DNA of 64,000 nucleotides, taken from positions 31,936,642 through 32,000,641 of the forward strand of contig CP114483.1 in the NCBI GenBank assembly GCA_027186245.1, given 5' to 3'. Under the pieces are notes generated by a model. It was not told where the DNA came from, did no database searches, and saw nothing but the letters and a program-made list of their open reading frames with translations. Each line of letters starts with the position of its first letter. Position 1 is the first letter of the stretch. Of this stretch, positions 38,118 through 49,735 are shown in pieces. Source of the DNA: Coriaria nepalensis (Eukaryota; Streptophyta; Magnoliopsida; Cucurbitales; Coriariaceae). A program made the position numbers and the translations under genes.

Positions 38118-39350
38118 GATATGATTTAATTATTATACAAATTCTAATAATTGTTCTTACATTATTTATATCTTAAAAGAATCGTAAGGGTAATGAAAAG
38201 TGATAAATGACGAGTGAACATACTATCAAAATATAATGTCGAAATAATTAAAAATTAATTAGCATATAATAATTAACCTAAAACAAGGTGAACGACGGAT
38301 TGGTGTCTCTCGAAAACGAGGTGTATAACTCAAACATTTGTCATCAAATGCCTGCTTAATTATAAGGTTCGATGCACTCAAGATGTTCAAATTAATAGCC
38401 AAGAGATGGTGTACGTATTCAAAATACGACACTATACACAATCCATTAATTAATCAATCAATCAACTATTGATTGATTGATTGATTTAAGCTGGCAGGTA
38501 TTGACTCCAATGCCAATTCTTTCACAGCCCAGAGTTCTTGTTGGCATTATAATCGAAAACGGGATGATTCTCTCTTCTCTATGTTTCTCTAGTTCTATTA
38601 TTAATTTACTTCTTTGAGCCACAAAACGATCTAAAAAATTTGGAAAGAAGGCTAAATGTTTGAAGTTGAGAAAATACATTCCAAATATTGCTAGCATTTG
38701 TCAAATTTGGTGACGTGTCAAGTAGAAATTTAACTTTAATTTCTTTCAAAACTGATTGATAATTAACTTTATTATCTTGATAGGTTATGAACCGAAAATT
38801 TTCAAATAAATTTTACCTAGAATCTTACGTGTTTTACTACTCGATAAGATAAACTTCTTGAGATTCTTATCATTATTCTTAACTTTTTTCTTCTTTTTTT
38901 TTTTTCCAATTTAAGATAAATGGGAGCAAGGTTATGATTTAATTTGGTTACTATTAATCTCTTATTTCAAGGTCTCATAATTTTGATTAGTTATATATAT
39001 ATATATGGTTATCGACGACATTTGTGTTGAACGAATATTTTTTAAATTGTAAATGTTTATTACTAAATTAACTGGAGAGGATGCCTTGGTGGCGGTAATC
39101 GGTTTTCTAGCCCAAAGAAGTGAAAAGGGAAAAATAATAATAATAATAATAATAATAATAGTGGTGTTTTGTTAGCTGACATGGCATGTCTAATCAGCAA
39201 GCTTCATATTCTGTTAGAATAAAATGAAATATTGGATGAGAGGGGTTTCTAGTCCATGTTACAAAAGTTAGGGGATTTTTTGTTCATCTTAAAACGTAAG
39301 GGATTTTAGCTTCACTCATAAAATGAAGGGGGGTTTTAGCTTATGTATTC
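36334..39350. other. Non-coding part of duplicated unit, copy 2
   Basis: Matches 28,620-31,639, with a shorter poly-A (about 37,160), (AT)n at 38,091-38,117 and (AAT)n at 39,133-39,161. Most of the substitutions that separate the two copies fall in this part. No gene was recognised. Confidence 0.5.
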
Positions 39351-39830
39351 TAATGTGAACTTATTAATCGAAGCGTCTATCAAATTAAGAATATACAATA
39401 TAGATTGAAAAGAAATATTTTTCAAATGAGACAAATTATCAATACCTCTATAATTCCAAGACATAACGGACACTGAAAAATTTGAATTGATTTCTAATTT
39501 GGACCCTATTATTTTGAATATTATTACCCACAACAGTCAAAGTCTTCTTGCCCATTTTGCTTCCTGAAAACCCCCCTGATCTACCTTAGCAGAATCTGTA
39601 GGGTAGCCATGATGAAAGCTAGATTTATCGCTCTCCAAATCACCCTATGAATGAGCTTCACTATCTATAGGATTCATATTCTTAAAAAGAATCGTCCTCA
39701 TTTGGAACAGTAGCAACAAAATTGATTTCATTGTTATGTTGAATACTTTTCTCGGAATTTTGAATAAAATTGTTATTACCACTATCTTGATGATTGTTTT
39801 TAAGTTATTCAGAGATTTGTCAAGTAAGCA
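39351..39830 (-). pseudogene. LINE (L1-type) fragment, copy 2, extending into the flank
   Basis: Same ORF1/ORF2 junction as at 31,640-31,970. Beyond the duplication end it continues, read leftward, from a segment NNHQDSGNNNFIQNSEKSIQ and NNEINFVATVPNEDDSF (about 39,800-39,690). The continuous frame across 39,683 marks this copy as the one in the ancestral context. Truncated on both sides. Confidence 0.55.
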
Positions 39831-39989
39831 AACATAATATGCATTTTTTTTATCTACAAATCTAAGGGTTGATATATATATATAGTTTCATCTCTGCATA
39901 GAAAAACATAGTCACCTATTTGATCTACCTTTAAATCAAGATAAGAAACCATAGCATGCATTATTCTAACAGTCTTCAAATTTATTCAT

Positions 39990-40970
39990 ATTAGTCAATG
40001 CCCTCTTTTTTCGTAAAAATATTAACTACTAACTTAACTTTAAATCTAAAAGGGTTGGAGGGAGTTATACCTCTTTTACCTTAAACAACAACTTACAATA
40101 AAATATTTTCCTCGTTTTTGATTTGGGAACTAGTGTCCATGTTTTGTTGACCATTTAAGGAGTTTATCTTCTCTTTCATAAGCATGTCCATTGCTTGCTT
40201 CCCTTAGAAGAAACATCAAACTCATAATCGAGTGAATTATCAGTTTGTACCTTGAAATCTCCAACTAAAGCTGTGAACACTAAATCAACATAAAAATATT
40301 TAGTGTTAAGACTAATCATCCTCATACCCTAATCTTGGGCCAGTTGGTAATCAGTAGGATCACCATAATTGGATCTATCCAAAATCTCGGTAGCATCATT
40401 ATTAAATTCATACCCATCAAATGTATTAAGTACATCATCACTTGGTACTAAATCATTAAGGAAAGTATCATCCTCCTAATGCTCAGAAGAATCAACAAGG
40501 GTTGTGAATTCCACCTCAATCAAAGAACTCTTATTAGGGTGTTATGTACCTACATAAGGGTTAAATAGTTGAAAGGAAGTAGTTTCATTAAACACGGTAT
40601 CCATACTAACAATAACTCTAACACCTACTGATTCTTCGTCCTATAGCCAATAACCATTAATTCCTTCTTAATATCCCAAGAAAACACATTTTATGGATCT
40701 AGATTCTAATTTATTATATATTTTATGAGCACATGCAACACAACCAAACACTTTTAAGTGAGTTAAAATAGGTGTTATATTTGACCAAATTTCATCAAGA
40801 CATTTAAAATAAATAGAAATTGAAGGACTTATATTAATAAACTAAGCAGCAATTTCTAATGCCTCACCACAAAAAGATTTCGGAAGACCGATAGTGAATA
40901 ATAAATATCTTATTTTTTCTAGCAGAGTCCTATTCATTCTCTCGAACATGCCATTCTATTGAGGGGTTCT
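39990..40970 (-). pseudogene. Ty1/copia integrase end to RT start remnant
   Basis: Minus strand, right to left. It begins with a degraded 'QQNGMFERMNRTLLEKIRYL'-like block (seen here as EWHVRENE..DSARKNKIF, about 40,960-40,900). Next is the post-integrase segment with a 'FGCVACAH'-type region and SRSIKCVFLGYQEGINGYW (about 40,710-40,640). SMDTVFNETTSF follows, then an acidic linker and the RT start MVNKTWTLVPKSKTRKIF (about 40,150-40,095). It has many stops. A family-A LTR abuts it at 40,971, probably an insertion into this element. Confidence 0.75.
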
Positions 40971-42570
40971 TGAAAGTATATGCTCGTTAAGCTCGTAAAG
41001 TTAGACCCGATAAGTATATATTTTGTGAGATACAATCCTATTTTTAAATATTAACGATATTATTATTTGTTCAATAATAATAAAAGAATTAATCTATTTA
41101 TCATATTTATTAATTATATTGGAATTAATATTATATATTTATTTATTACATATCATGATAAAGTCCAATTTTTTAGGTTATGCGCTTGAGACCATGATAG
41201 AGATCATACTAGTTGAGATGCAAACTACTTAAAGCCTAAGATACGAATTGTTCATAGTCATAAGATTATTAGGAGGGACATTAATAATCTAAATAGATTA
41301 TCATATAGGTTATCTCCTAAAATATTTAAGATAGTTGTTATCATGACTGTTAATATTAATGGAAGATCGGGATAAGTATATGGGTGGTTAGTAGATACTA
41401 AGGGTACAAAACATGACACTTAGATAATTCTCAATTATTATAATAATAAATGTTAATGAGAATTATCCTGTGACTATATTATATGTAGTCCTTAGACCTG
41501 AGATCATTATAGTATCTTATGTATCGGGTTTTATATTTTGACATCATTCCAATAAACCCTAGCCAAGGGTGAAATGGGGTGACACATGAGGTATAAAATA
41601 TTGTACATAAAGATTATGAGTGATCAAAATAGAATCCATCATTTTTGTATTAAGAGACTATCATATGAGCTGTATGATTTATTAAACAATGGAATCTTTG
41701 CAATATAGTATAGTATGAAAAAAGTTTCAGTAAATCTATTATCTGTGTTTATTAAAGATATTACAATTCATATGATTTATCTATTAGGGTTTAACAGTTA
41801 AAACCATACCCTAAAATGCATTGGAATATTGGCTAGATGGAAGGATCGTTACTATATAGATGTTAGTCATAACAAGTTCTTTTGAAAGATGCTTACTTCT
41901 CATCTCTCGAGTAGCTTTAATATTTTGCTAGAAGTCAATCTTAACTTTGAGGTCTAAGTTCATTAATAATAAGATGATTGAATTAATTATTTAGTTTAAA
42001 ATGTATTTTAAAGTTAAACGAATCTAATTATGAGTTAGATAAGAATCATAAAGTGTTATGAGATCCTCCTACTAACGTGATGTAGAACATAATCGATCAC
42101 ACACATTAAAGTTCAGAAGTAACTTAATTAAGTTTTCTACAAGGATAAGGAAAACAAACCATTTTTATTTTAGGCGTAAAATCATAATTTCTCTTATAAT
42201 ATAGTTATAAAGAAAAAATGGTAAATTATTAATTTATAAAATCTAATAGTGTGTAGTTTTGCTAACACAACTACGCATGATATTAGTTTAATTAAAAATT
42301 AATGTTGGTATTTAGTAATTAGATAATAAAAGATTAATGAACTAATTTTTTTTATTAGATTTCATCGACTAAATTAATTAAAGGGTTGATAAGAAGGTCC
42401 TCTTATAAATATGACCCTAGGAGCTTGGCATACTTATTCTCAATAGGAGTAATCAAATTCTATGAAAGAGAACAAGTGTCTTCCTCCAACTAAAATCTAG
42501 GCAGCTCATGAATGACCTAAATTATAAAATTCTTTGTGCGAGATATTATGTTTGGATAAAGTTAGAGATT
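40971..42570 (+). mobile_element. Family-A copia LTR (fourth copy, possibly solo)
   Basis: Starts TGAAAGTATATGCTCG and shares AGTTAGACCCGATAAGTATA, AACGATATTATTATTTGTTCAATAATA and AGTATAGTATGAAAAAAGTTTC with the LTRs at 4,256 and 6,508. A TATA-like CTTATAAATATGACC lies near 42,402. No family-A internal sequence adjoins it, so a solo LTR is likely. I could not locate a clean 5-bp target duplication, and the right edge is approximate. Confidence 0.6.
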
Positions 42571-43003
42571 GAACATTTGGGCGACTTCGTTATTCTTCTT
42601 TTTCTACCCGTGCTCGTGCCTATGCTATGCAATAAAGCTTCACAATGCTGATAAATATTCCACAACAAAAAAGCCTATCGCTTGCTTAGTCTTGAAGATA
42701 AGGTATTTTATACCAGTAGAAATGTTCTCTTTTTAAAGGATTCTTTTCCCTTCAAATACAAATTCTCTACTGCCCCACCTACCTCCCCTTCTCTTTAATC
42801 ACCTAATTCCCTTGTCCTTGATTTTTTCGATGATATCTTACCTATTGACCCATCTCTTCATCTTCATTCTTTATCATCTACCCCCTCTTCTATTTCTCCT
42901 TCTTCTGCTACTTTACCATCTAGTTTCTCTACCTCTATATCCTCATCATCTTCATTCCCTAGTCTTTCTCCTTTGCTTTCATGGGCAACTTCATTGCATA
43001 AGA
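42571..43003 (+). pseudogene. Ty1/copia post-integrase linker remnant
   Basis: The + strand shows AYRLLSLEDKVFYTSRNVLF followed by KDSFPFKYKF (about 42,663-42,760), the conserved region between integrase and RT of copia elements ('GY...L.....SRDV.F.E..FPF'). After a stop comes a Ser/Pro-rich linker (about 42,820-43,000). It stops at the terminal repeat of the hAT-like element that follows, which therefore inserted into it. Confidence 0.65.
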
Positions 43004-43645
43004 TAGAGGTGGCAAAATGGATTAGGCTGGCACGAGCACGCACCGTATGGCATGACAAAAGCAAGGCACGAGTTAGTCGTACCATGCCTAGGCCCAACAC
43101 GGGTGCCAGGCCGTGTTGTGCCTAACTATGAGGGCACGTGGGCCGGCACGGCACAGCCTGGAGCACGACACGGCATAGCCTGGAGCACGACACGGCCTTT
43201 TTAGGCCTGTCCGAGGCACAAACTCAAAAACACCTCTTAATCTTAGGGTTTTCTTCTCTGAAAATCATTTTAAATGTTAAAAATCTTTCGATTAATGCAA
43301 GATAATAACTATTAGGAACGATTAACAATATACAAAATATGTATTATATTATTAATATTTTACTAATCACTTTAAAAGTTGCTTTTATTTAAAATATATA
43401 TTTTTTTTTAAGGGAAGCGTTTGAGCTCATAGATCGAAATAAGCCCATAAGCCAAAACATGCACATAGGCATAAACGAGCCCATTAGCCGGTATGATCCC
43501 ATGGGCCAGCACGATCCCATATTTATGGCCCGTTACCATATTTATGTCATGTCGTGCCCTTATTTTTGGGCAAGGGCATGATACTGGCCAATCTGTGCGG
43601 TGTTGAAATCATATCGGGCCATGCCGGCTCATTTTGCCACCTCTA
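43004..43645. mobile_element. hAT-like non-autonomous transposon
   Basis: The left end TAGAGGTGGCAAAATG and right end CATTTTGCCACCTCTA are perfect 16-bp inverted repeats, close to known plant hAT termini. Subterminal regions are rich in CGGCAC/GGCACG/GGGCC words (43,020-43,210 and 43,490-43,640), with two copies of AGCCTGGAGCACGACACGGC at 43,156 and 43,178. The centre is AT-rich and has no transposase. Flanks GCATAAGA and CTTGAGGA do not form a clean 8-bp target duplication, so insertion may be old. Confidence 0.7.
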
Positions 43646-44740
43646 CTTGAGGAAGGGAGATGAAGTTTTTACTGATCGATTATGTAATCGTTTCAAAATA
43701 TAAGTAATTCATTTTTAGTTTATGTAATTGTTTTATGCTTTGATTCCATATTTATTATTTTAACTAGTATACATAATAATTATTATGAGATTCAATTAAA
43801 TTTTTAAAATATCGTTTCTGGGTCTTATATTAACTTACATATAGACGCTAAAATATCTGAAAAATAATCCGAAAAACTTCAAACCTAAGATTCTCCAAGT
43901 ATGGATCAAACTGTTCAAAATAAAAAATACTGGTTTACTCGTTATTATAAGATGAATAAATGCCCCAAATTATATAATGCACATATCCGAAATCGACTTT
44001 TCAGATTATGTATATTTGAGCAAGCTCTAATACTAATTATTAAAAGATTGGAAGGGAGAATAAGAAAATATTTAGTGAATATCCGCATAATCTTTGGCCA
44101 AAAAAAAAAACAAAACAAAACAAGGAGCATAATCAACTTTTTTTTTTTTTTTTGGTGTGCACTAGTATTCGTTTTAAATTCACATTAAACTAGATCCACT
44201 TTTTCTATTATATATATATATATTTATTTATTTATTTATTTAAATGTACATTATATTCGTGGTTCCAAAAACAAGTATGGAAGCACATTCCATTCGAGAG
44301 ACTCACATTTTTCCCCCCACGTTATATTCTAGGAATTACGAACCTGCTTTTAGGCTCCCACTTCTAGATCAAACCGTTTCATTAGGGAAAATATGATAAA
44401 TAACAGTAATAAGGAATCTGTGGGTCACTAGCTAGTCGCTTTTGATGAATGGCTATTATTAATATTTCAAAAATTATGCTTTCTTCATTTGCACACACTG
44501 ATTCCTTGCCAACAAGATTTGACCATTTTGAGTCAGTTTTCTTTGCAATATTCTGTTGACTTTCTAGACTCTATAACAAACCATGAGCCAATTGGTTTGA
44601 AGTCTTAATCATATTACCCGGCCCACACATACTTGCTCGTTGAATTTGACAGTAGAAATTGCAGCCAACCAGTTTAACCAAGAGCCATACGGTCTTTTTT
44701 TAGTCAAACTGTAAACGAACATCGCTACTGACCCAACCAA
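43646..44740. other. Intergenic, upstream of the EF-hand gene
   Basis: AT-rich, with a short T/A-run tract (44,100-44,260). The + strand frame 43,901-44,188 has no family resemblance. The last 300 bp are presumably the EF-hand gene promoter. Confidence 0.5.
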
Positions 44741-44745
44741 TGTCC

Positions 44746-44753
44746 TATATATA
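44746..44753 (+). promoter_or_regulatory. Probable TATA box of the EF-hand gene
   Basis: TATATATA in the context GTCCTATATATAGTAAGAAC, 86-93 bp before the ATG. That is a normal distance for a short plant 5' UTR. Confidence 0.7.
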
Positions 44754-44838
44754 GTAAGAACAAGACCAATGCTGTGTTCATCAAACTTCAAAACTTCTTT
44801 TCTCAAATACTGTCATCTTCATCAAGTCTTACCAAAAA

Positions 44839-45255
44839 ATGAGTGTAGTAATACTTGACGGGGCCACTATAATGAACTTCGTTGACGACGAAGAAGCCTT
44901 TAATGTCTCGACAAAAGACCGTTTTACCCTTCTCGACATAGACCGAGATGGGCTTCTTTCCTATACAGAGATGATGAAGGAGTTGAAGAGCTTGAGGCTA
45001 TTTGAGACCCATTTTGGGATTGATGTGAAGAAAGACCCAGAAGAGCTCACTTGTGTTTATGACTCACTCTTCCTTCAATTCGATCGCGACTCAAACGGGA
45101 AAGTCGATTTGGAGGAGTTTAAGGCAGAGACTAAGAGAATGATGCTGGGCATGGCTAATGGGTTGGGATTTTTGCCTGTTCAAATGATTCTTGAAGAAGA
45201 TAGTTTCTTGAAGAAAGCTGTTGAGCGTGAGACCACTAAGTTTGCTGCTGCTTAA
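44839..45255 (+). CDS. Small two-EF-hand calcium-binding protein
   Basis: A single-exon 138-residue protein of the plant family of small, mostly uncharacterised EF-hand proteins (starting MSV.ILD...). Two loops have canonical Ca2+ ligands: residues 33-44 (D-I-D-R-D-G-L-L-S-Y-T-E) and 82-93 (D-R-D-S-N-G-K-V-D-L-E-E). Between them lies the family block LFETHFGID followed by PEELTCVYDSLF. The C-terminus is helical and ends KFAAA. No signal peptide or membrane segment is evident, so a cytosolic or nuclear Ca2+ sensor or buffer is inferred. The ATG follows a clear TATA box and an A-rich leader (CCAAAAAATG). A T-rich 3' UTR follows at 45,290-45,330. No precise partner or process can be read from the sequence. 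Confidence 0.92.
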   Translation: MSVVILDGATIMNFVDDEEAFNVSTKDRFTLLDIDRDGLLSYTEMMKELKSLRLFETHFGIDVKKDPEELTCVYDSLFLQFDRDSNGKVDLEEFKAETKRMMLGMANGLGFLPVQMILEEDSFLKKAVERETTKFAAA

Positions 45256-46099
45256 ATTTGATTCATGTATTTTATACACAAGTGTTGAAGAATGTTTTTT
45301 TTGTTTTTGTTTTTGTTTTTTTTTCAGTTTTCTATTACGTTGTGTCTGCTGATTTGAAAAGTTATGTAATAGTATTTAGATAATAAAAAGGGGTTATTTA
45401 TTAATCACAGATTCATCAATTGGAGCAAGTAAACAACTAAAATGAATTGGCTTGTAAAATTTTGATACTTAGATAAACACTTACTGTAGAACTTGCATGT
45501 TGTAAAAACAACCTCTGACTTGTATTTTTATGCTAAAATGAAATGACTACAATAGCCTATTTAACCTCATGCTTTAGTTATTGAAAAATACAACTTCAAG
45601 TAATGATAAACTAACTACTATTACAGTTAAAGAAGACAAAGAATTAAGCTATAACAGCTTTTATCATACTAATGCAGAATCATTTCTTTAGCTTTGAGTC
45701 TTTGATAACAAAAGTTGTTTAAGTCTAATGACCATACTTTCACGCCAACTTCCTTAATGCTTCAAAATGACTTTACAAACGGAATTTTGAATTCAACCCA
45801 TTGACTCGTTTATGAAGCAAAGTTGTAACATTTTTTTTCTTCCCTTCTTTAGTTCATCTAGTATATTCTCAACTCTCTCCAAAATCCATCAATAACTTCA
45901 ATTGAAAAATATCATCAACACACAATAATCAATCAATAAGCTGAAGGTCACACGAGCCACGATCTTGTGTTTCCGCCTTTCCGGTACTGATGAAACTCGC
46001 GCTGGCCTCACATGTGGGACCCCCCACATTTGTATAGACAAAGATATTTGCTTAAATAAAATATAAAAAAAACTTATATTTTACGGAATGAACAGAATC
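45256..46099. other. Intergenic between convergent EF-hand and DUF1664 genes
   Basis: Holds the 3' ends of both genes, which converge here. AT-rich with no further coding signal. AATAAAA at 45,382 could be the EF-hand polyadenylation signal. Confidence 0.55.
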
Positions 46100-49000
46100 T
46101 CATTCCAAGGAAATCCCAACTGGGTATGACCTATGAATCCTTGTTCTAGTGAGTAAAAATTTTCCACTATGGCTTTTGTTATTGTCAGTTTTCTTTACTT
46201 CAATCAACTTCTCAGTCACACTCGACTCTCTATTTTCAGCTAGAAATTGAAGACCCTGCAAATATATATATTAAATAGTCAGTTTACCTTACTACCTAAG
46301 GAAAATACAATATATAGTGGAAAAAAATACAAGAAGTCACATACCTTGCTTGGATTCTCAGCGGGCGTAATAGTTGAATATTTTGTGATTTTTTCACCCA
46401 CATCCTGCTCAAATTTAAGAAATAGATTTCGACTACTTAAGACGATCAAAAGAGCTACTTATTTGATGGAAAATAGGAGCCCTTAGAATTGCAGTAAAAT
46501 AGTTGGCATTTCTGCTCCATATGATGTGATTTTTGGGTCAAGTGCTAAAATTCGATAATATAATATATCAATTGTTTTAGTCGTTTGGAGTGATGTGTAA
46601 TTATCCAGAGATATTCTGTTTGAAAATTTCATAATCCAATAATTAGAATTAAGTGGAAGAAAAAGTTTAGATTGCTATGGATAGTTCTTAACCTGAAAGA
46701 GCTTGCTATTGAAGCGATCTCTAAAGTCTCCTGCTGCTTGACATAGGTACCAAAGACCTGAATTGGTTGCATCCTGAAAAGAGTGAAACATCAAAAACAA
46801 ATGAATAAAATAATATGAAAACAAGAAAGGAAAAAGTACCGAGGGATTATCTAGGAATAATCACCCCAATCTCATTTTAGAGAAATCTAACCTGTTTGCT
46901 TTCAAGAAGCACCAACTTTCCTTCCTGTTGAGTTAGTTGACAAAGGCAATATCAGACTTCACTTATGCTTTAACTGGTGCTTAAGCAATTTATATAGAGT
47001 TTTTTGGCCAAAAAGAAAAATATATAGTCTAAAGATAGTGACTCACCAACTGTGACACCATTTCATGGATTGTTCCTACATCGATCCCAATTTGAGAGAG
47101 GTTCAATTTAGCCTCATTCACCTACATGCAATTAAGTGCAATGAAAAATATCCCATCATATTAATCATCTCCTTTTTGAGATCTATAATTGCACCGATTC
47201 AGATCAAGATGGAAAACAGAGCTTTAAAATGTAACAGTTTTACTCGAAACCAAAAACCAAAGTATTCAGAGAATATAAACATATTTGTGATCTCAATCTC
47301 TTTGTTAACAAACAGAGATATTTTATTTGAATAATTATCGTTTAAGAAAAACATAGAAGTGTTCCATACATCATTTGCAATAAGCTTAGTTGTCTTGATC
47401 TCCTCCTCAACCTTCCAATCCAAATTTTCTAACCTCTTTGTCAAATGCCTCTTCGTAGACTGCAGATTAGATAGTTATAAACCAAGCGATACATAATCAA
47501 GGACACTGGAATCTAGGTTAAGGGTAATTACACGGTAATTTATTGATCCCACTTACAGCCAGTGCTGAATTTACTTGCTCCAACTGTTTGGATACAGTTT
47601 CTACAGCATTAGCCATGTTTTGCTTTGTCACAAACATCACATCGGATAGTGACAAACCCTGCACCATATTAAGAAAAATTATATTACAAATGCAAGTTGC
47701 AAAGTTAATAGCTACAAAAATTCTTATATATTCAAGACTATGTACAGCTAAATTTTGAAGAAATTTTAATTTGGTTAGATTATCAGGTAAATTGAAATTT
47801 TATTTGATAAAAGGGTTTGAGGCAAAGTAAATTGTGGGTCCAAACTAGAGTTTAGATCTAAACAGGGAGTTATTTTTCTTATCCAAATAAATCCTAAATA
47901 AGTAACATATTTCTTGCTAAGAGTATGAGAAGTAAGGGTATTACCTTCAACCACATGTAACAATATCCCGCTACTCCGAGTGCAACAGTTGGCATTAAGT
48001 AAGAAGCATAGCTCCCTATACAAAGAAGAGATCTAAGTAGGATGATAATGCATAAAAGCCCTGTATGTTAAAATTCTTGTTGACTAAATAAGAGATGCAT
48101 GGACTCCGCTTAATAACATGATAGCGGTTAAGACCCATCAATTTTTAACAGGTCACGTTGCAATTGCCTCAAAAGTATTGCATTTGTAACTTGCAGTGGC
48201 TAAGATTTTTTAATCTAGAAATCCAAATGAAATTAATTATTTTAATTGAAAATATTGATCCATGGGAACACATCTTAATTACCAGACCAGTGACTTAAAG
48301 GTCTTGCCAAGAAGAAACGTAATATTCCACTTTGCAGGGTTGGATCAATTTTTTTTTTCTTTTTTAACCTTTTAGTGACGTACTTGAGTCAACTACAGGA
48401 TTAGAATTATTCACTTCAGATCCAGAAGGCTGAAACAAAGTATATGGAAAAATTAACTCATTGAAGATAGCTATTTTACGGGGAAATGAGTGCAAGTGTG
48501 TGTGTGAACTTAAAAAAAATAATATAATACCCTACCTTCAGAGGATGATTTTCCATTTACGATAGTTACAGGACCGGATAATGTTAACTCCCTGATCTCT
48601 TGGGCTAAATGTCGAATCTGAGAACATGAGATAAAATCTTTATTGAACAAGTGGGACCAGGGACATGACTAACAAAACTTCTTTTAGGTTTATTGTTGGT
48701 AATTTCATAACAAAGATGGTTCATTAATTGCTATAAGAAACCAATATTAGCAATGTAAAAAGGCTCAAACAAAATTTAAGCTCCTTATTTCTAATCTCCC
48801 CATTTTCAGCTTCACAAAGATGCCGCCAGTCAATCATCTAAAGTTAACTTCAATATCATAACATGGACTGATAACAAACAGTTGAAACTTTGATAATGAA
48901 GCTATGGTAATTATAAACCTTTTAACTGCGAATTTTGCTTCTTTGTATGTACTTATCTTCCTCTTTGTTCGAATTCAATCAACAAAATCCAGAAACGGAT

Positions 49001-49531
49001 TTACAGGGTATATAAAGTATACACAAAAAGGAAGTGAAGAAACTGAATACCTGAGCTGTCAAGGCAGCAGTATCATACTTGTTGGGAGAGATCTCGGCTT
49101 CACTTACACCCTTGAGTAATTCTTGAAGCTGTGCAATAATATCAGACAATCTTCCACTCCTCAAAACAACGGAACCAGTTAAACCTGAATGAATATTTAA
49201 AAAATAAAAAATTGCATTCCAAATCTCGAGTATATAGCCAGACAGAAGAATTACTCTAATTCTTAAAATGACAATAAATCTACGCCAATTTTCAGCTGAT
49301 ATCGAAACTGAAAGCAACTATCATATTAGATTTTCCATAAACAGAAGATCAATTTCAATTAGGTTTTATGATTTCTGAAACATCGAACAGTAATTTCAGT
49401 TCAAATTTCAAGAGCATATGTCAAAAAAGGAAGAGAATAGTAAGTGAAGAGGAAACTGTTAAAAGGAAGAAGAGACCTGCTCCAACGAGGATGAGAACCT
49501 TGGAGGTGGAAACTCCAGCCTGTAGCGCCAT
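46100..49531 (-). CDS. DUF1664 family protein, eleven exons
   Basis: Exons (minus): 49,531-49,477, 49,184-49,051, 48,617-48,536, 48,015-47,945, 47,658-47,557, 47,459-47,370, 47,121-47,047, 46,924-46,892, 46,773-46,693, 46,404-46,345 and 46,255-46,100. All have GT/AG and join in frame to 312 codons plus TGA. The N-terminus MALQAGVSTSKVLILVGAG plus SVVLRSGRLSDIIAQLQ is the family hallmark, with a hydrophobic anchor-like stretch. LMPTVALGVAGYCYMWLKG is a second membrane-like segment. From FVTKQNMANAV on the protein is a coiled coil (QLEQVNSALA, KRLENLDWKVEEEIK, GTIHEMVSQL) that ends in the conserved SGLWYLCQ. The biochemical function is unknown; a membrane-anchored coiled-coil protein is the inference. 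The ATG is chosen by similarity, although the frame is open further upstream. Neighbour: the divergent OB-fold gene starts 684 bp away. Confidence 0.9.
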
Positions 49532-49636
49532 CTTCGTTTGAGGTTTTTTTGCTTGGAGCTTCCTTCGCTTTTCACCAGACAACAACAAACACAGGCAAAA
49601 AGATTGGAAAAACATTGAATAATACACATACCATTC

Positions 49637-49735
49637 TTTATTTATATTACAAATGGATCCTTCAACTTTTAGAAATTATAAGGAAAGATTTATTTATATT
49701 ATAAATAGATCCTTCAACTTTTAAATATTATAAGG
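49637..49735. repeat. Two-unit tandem repeat in the divergent promoter
   Basis: TTTATTTATATTACAAATGG at 49,637 and TTTATTTATATTATAAATAG at 49,689 each continue with ATCCTTCAACTTTT and an ATTATAAGG tail, period 52 bp. It sits 106 bp upstream of the DUF1664 start codon, between it and the OB-fold gene. Confidence 0.85.

Larger units (their letters stand above)
31971..39683. repeat. 7.7-kb direct tandem duplication, copy 2
   Basis: Second copy of the 24,257-31,970 unit. It ends ...GATTCATATTCTTA, after which unique sequence AAAAGAATCG follows. TTA is shared by the left flank, the junction and the right flank, so the breakpoints carry 3 bp of microhomology. The LINE reading frame runs continuously from copy 2 into the right flank, which shows that this is the original right-hand context. 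Confidence 0.95.

Noticed and set aside
24257..39683. Duplicated unit as a single composite transposon or LTR-LTR product
   Set aside because: Breakpoints do not coincide with LTR or inverted-repeat termini, there is no target duplication, and only 3 bp of microhomology is shared.
42864..43100. Acidic minus-strand 78-codon frame
   Set aside because: Antisense of a copia Ser/Pro linker and the hAT-like terminus; compositional artefact.
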